Assembly (NCBI GenBank): GCA_963920665.1
Contig: OY987267.1
Coordinates: 15,810,001-15,874,000 of the forward strand
DNA from: Straminergon stramineum
Lineage: Eukaryota; Streptophyta; Bryopsida; Hypnales; Calliergonaceae
Reading direction: 5' to 3'
Length of the DNA stretch: 64,000 nucleotides
This document shows positions 62,361-64,000 of this stretch, piece after piece. The translations under genes and the position numbers were made by a program. Each line of letters starts with the position of its first letter. The stretch's first letter is position 1. The notes below the pieces were generated by a model that saw only the letters and a program-made list of their open reading frames with translations, had not been told where the DNA came from and made no database searches.

Positions 62361-63655
62361 ATGGGAGTTGAACATCGGAATAGTAGGAAGAGAAATTTAG
62401 CTCGTCAAACCGAAGCGATGGTCAAGCCCAAGCGTCCCTTGCGTGCTGACGGTGGGAATGCTTCGGTGTGGCGTCTTTCCGTCTTGGTTTCGTTCATCCT
62501 GTTCGTTGCCGCTCTTGTTCTGCTTGGCTACAATTGGAATAATAGCAGTGTGCTTCCGCAAGACGCTCTCGACAAGAAGTTTCGCGTGTTTGGTTACAAG
62601 ATCGTTGAAGAGTATCCTCATGATCCGGACGCATTCACTCAGGTTCGTGAGCATTTCCCTCTTGAAATCGTATGCCGACAATGCGGTGAAACGTCTTAAA
62701 CAATTGCAATTATCTCTATGCGATCGACTCATAAGAAGTAGGTTAAGCGCTGCGTCGAGTAGAGAGGGCATTCATACGGCGGGAGAAGAAGATTCTTCTT
62801 TATCTTTTATTTCGTTCAGAGTGCCTCCGCCCATAGTGTACTAGGATGTAGAATTCGTTGACAATGTAGTATTTTTTGTCCGATGAACACGTCTGTCGGT
62901 GTAGGAAAAGGAGAAGCTAAACAGCCTGGCACTTGATGATAATGTAGAGAAGAAGAGGACGTAAATGTTACCTCACCGTCAATTTGGTATGTTGCTTGTA
63001 ATCAAAACAGAAACTGGTACTATTGACAAGCCGTGAATGCTCACCTCACGACGATTGTAACGGTTGTGTGGCAGGGACTATTTTACGATGGGAATAACAC
63101 ATTTTACGAGTCAACCGGTCTCAATGGCAAGGTACGCTTGTCTTCTTGATCGTGATTACTAATTTACTTCAACTATGCGCATCCATTTACTGTAGTAGTA
63201 AAGTTATTGGCGACATTGCCGTAAGCAAAGAGATTGCTTCGTTGGAGGAGAGTATTAGAAGGTAAAAAATATGGGAGCTTTTGACTCTGATATCGAGTGT
63301 CTTAGATGCGATTTCTTTTGCCGTTTGATAGATTTCCTCAGTGTATGCTAATTTTCTTTAACTGAATCTCGAACATGGATGTTTCTGTGATGGCAGTCCT
63401 CTGTACGCAAAGTTGACGTCAAGACCGGCAAGGTAACGAAGACTTTGCCTTGCTTTGCTTTGCTCTGCTTTGTGCAGTACTGTTTCCTTGCGCATGTTTA
63501 ATTTCACAATGCAGCATTTTCACTGTTGAGTATAAGTTCGTTGAATAGTGAATTCCAGCACTAGTAACTTGATTGTGGTTTTGAAAGCAGGTGCTGCAAA
63601 ACAGAAAGTTGGATCAGTCTCTCTTCGGGGAGGGGTTGACCCTCTGGGGTTCAAG
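62361..63655 (+). CDS. QCT: Glutaminyl-peptide cyclotransferase, plant type (5' part, runs off the window)
   Basis: The enzyme cyclises N-terminal glutamine of proteins to pyroglutamate in the secretory pathway. Plant enzymes are beta-propeller proteins unrelated to the animal zinc enzyme. Exons seen are 62361-62642, 63075-63131, 63397-63432 and 63591-63655, with GT/AG borders and consistent phases (last exon ends in phase 2). The next exon appears to lie beyond 64000. A basic N-terminal tail precedes a membrane anchor at about residues 37-57 (LSVLVSFILFVAALVLLG), giving a type II topology. Then come SSVLPQDALDKKFRVFGYKI, EEYPHDPDAFTQ, GLFYDGNNTFYESTGLNGK, SSVRKVDVKTGK and SLFGEGLTLWGSR, all hallmarks of the family. 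A TAA at 62301 blocks the frame upstream. ATG 62361 is the first in-frame start, but ATG 62418, with G at -3 and +4, has the stronger context and may be the real one. Confidence 0.9.
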
Positions 63656-64000
63656 GTGTGGGGATTTCGCCCCTTTCCCTTACTGTTTTCCGAATTCCTA
63701 AGTTTATTGTGCATATCATGCTGCTGCGATATATTTGTGCAGTTTTGCTGTGTATCAATGAGATGATCTTAAGCTGCAAATGTTTTGAAGTTCTGGTACC
63801 AATTGATTAAAATTGTCCCGGATCTCTTTTTCTACATCAAATGTATGTAGAAGAGGATGTTATACGTATCTATACCAAGACCTTCGTTTATGCTCCTACG
63901 TGGGTAGTGCTTTGTTCAAATGGTCGGCAACCAACTATGTCTTTCTTTTGCCCGTGTCTGAATTGGCCTAACATATTGATTTCTGTCGTGGTAAGAGGAT
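63656..64000 (+). other. Cyclotransferase intron continuing past the window edge
   Basis: After the donor GTGTGG at 63656 I find no stretch that continues the protein, so this is probably a long intron whose acceptor is outside the window. Confidence 0.5.

Overview
This is a nuclear genome window from a land plant, probably a non-seed plant such as a moss, liverwort or similar lineage. I cannot fix the species. The evidence is three intact plant-type intron-bearing genes (adenosylhomocysteinase with the plant insertion, an NT-C2 protein of a plant-specific family, and plant-type glutaminyl-peptide cyclotransferase). They sit in very AT-rich DNA packed with decayed DNA transposons.

Layout. 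1-16.5 kb is a transposon graveyard: pieces of three families with CACTA-type termini, a broken BED-finger plus 2OG-Fe(II)-dioxygenase-like gene, a solo LTR inside a broken gene of unknown family, and simple repeats. 16503-21894 is a complete hAT element with 8-bp target duplications. Its transposase frame is broken mainly by nonsense codons, and its 3' end lies 579 bp upstream of the next gene's start codon. 22474-24426 is the SAHH gene (485 aa, 3 exons, GC-rich). 24.4-55 kb has no convincing gene. It holds several families of small non-autonomous elements: TTAA-flanked piggyBac-like elements, Stowaway-like MITEs, foldback elements and others. Three GC-richer islands (34.4-35.4, 43.9-44.5, 47.6-49.3 kb) may be gene remnants. 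55.2-60.7 kb holds the NT-C2 gene (756 aa, 4 coding exons, probable leader intron). 62.3 kb to the right edge holds the first four exons of glutaminyl-peptide cyclotransferase.

The three intact genes share no obvious pathway. SAHH recycles S-adenosylhomocysteine for all methylation reactions. The NT-C2 protein is a putative membrane or cytoskeleton adaptor. Glutaminyl cyclase modifies protein N termini in the secretory route. The richest material is transposon biology. Nested insertions and paired inverted arms let empty sites be read from the sequence itself, the best case being a TTAA-specific insertion at 36668-37612. The stop codons in several broken ORFs are mostly explicable by C-to-T or G-to-A change, the signature of methylcytosine deamination.
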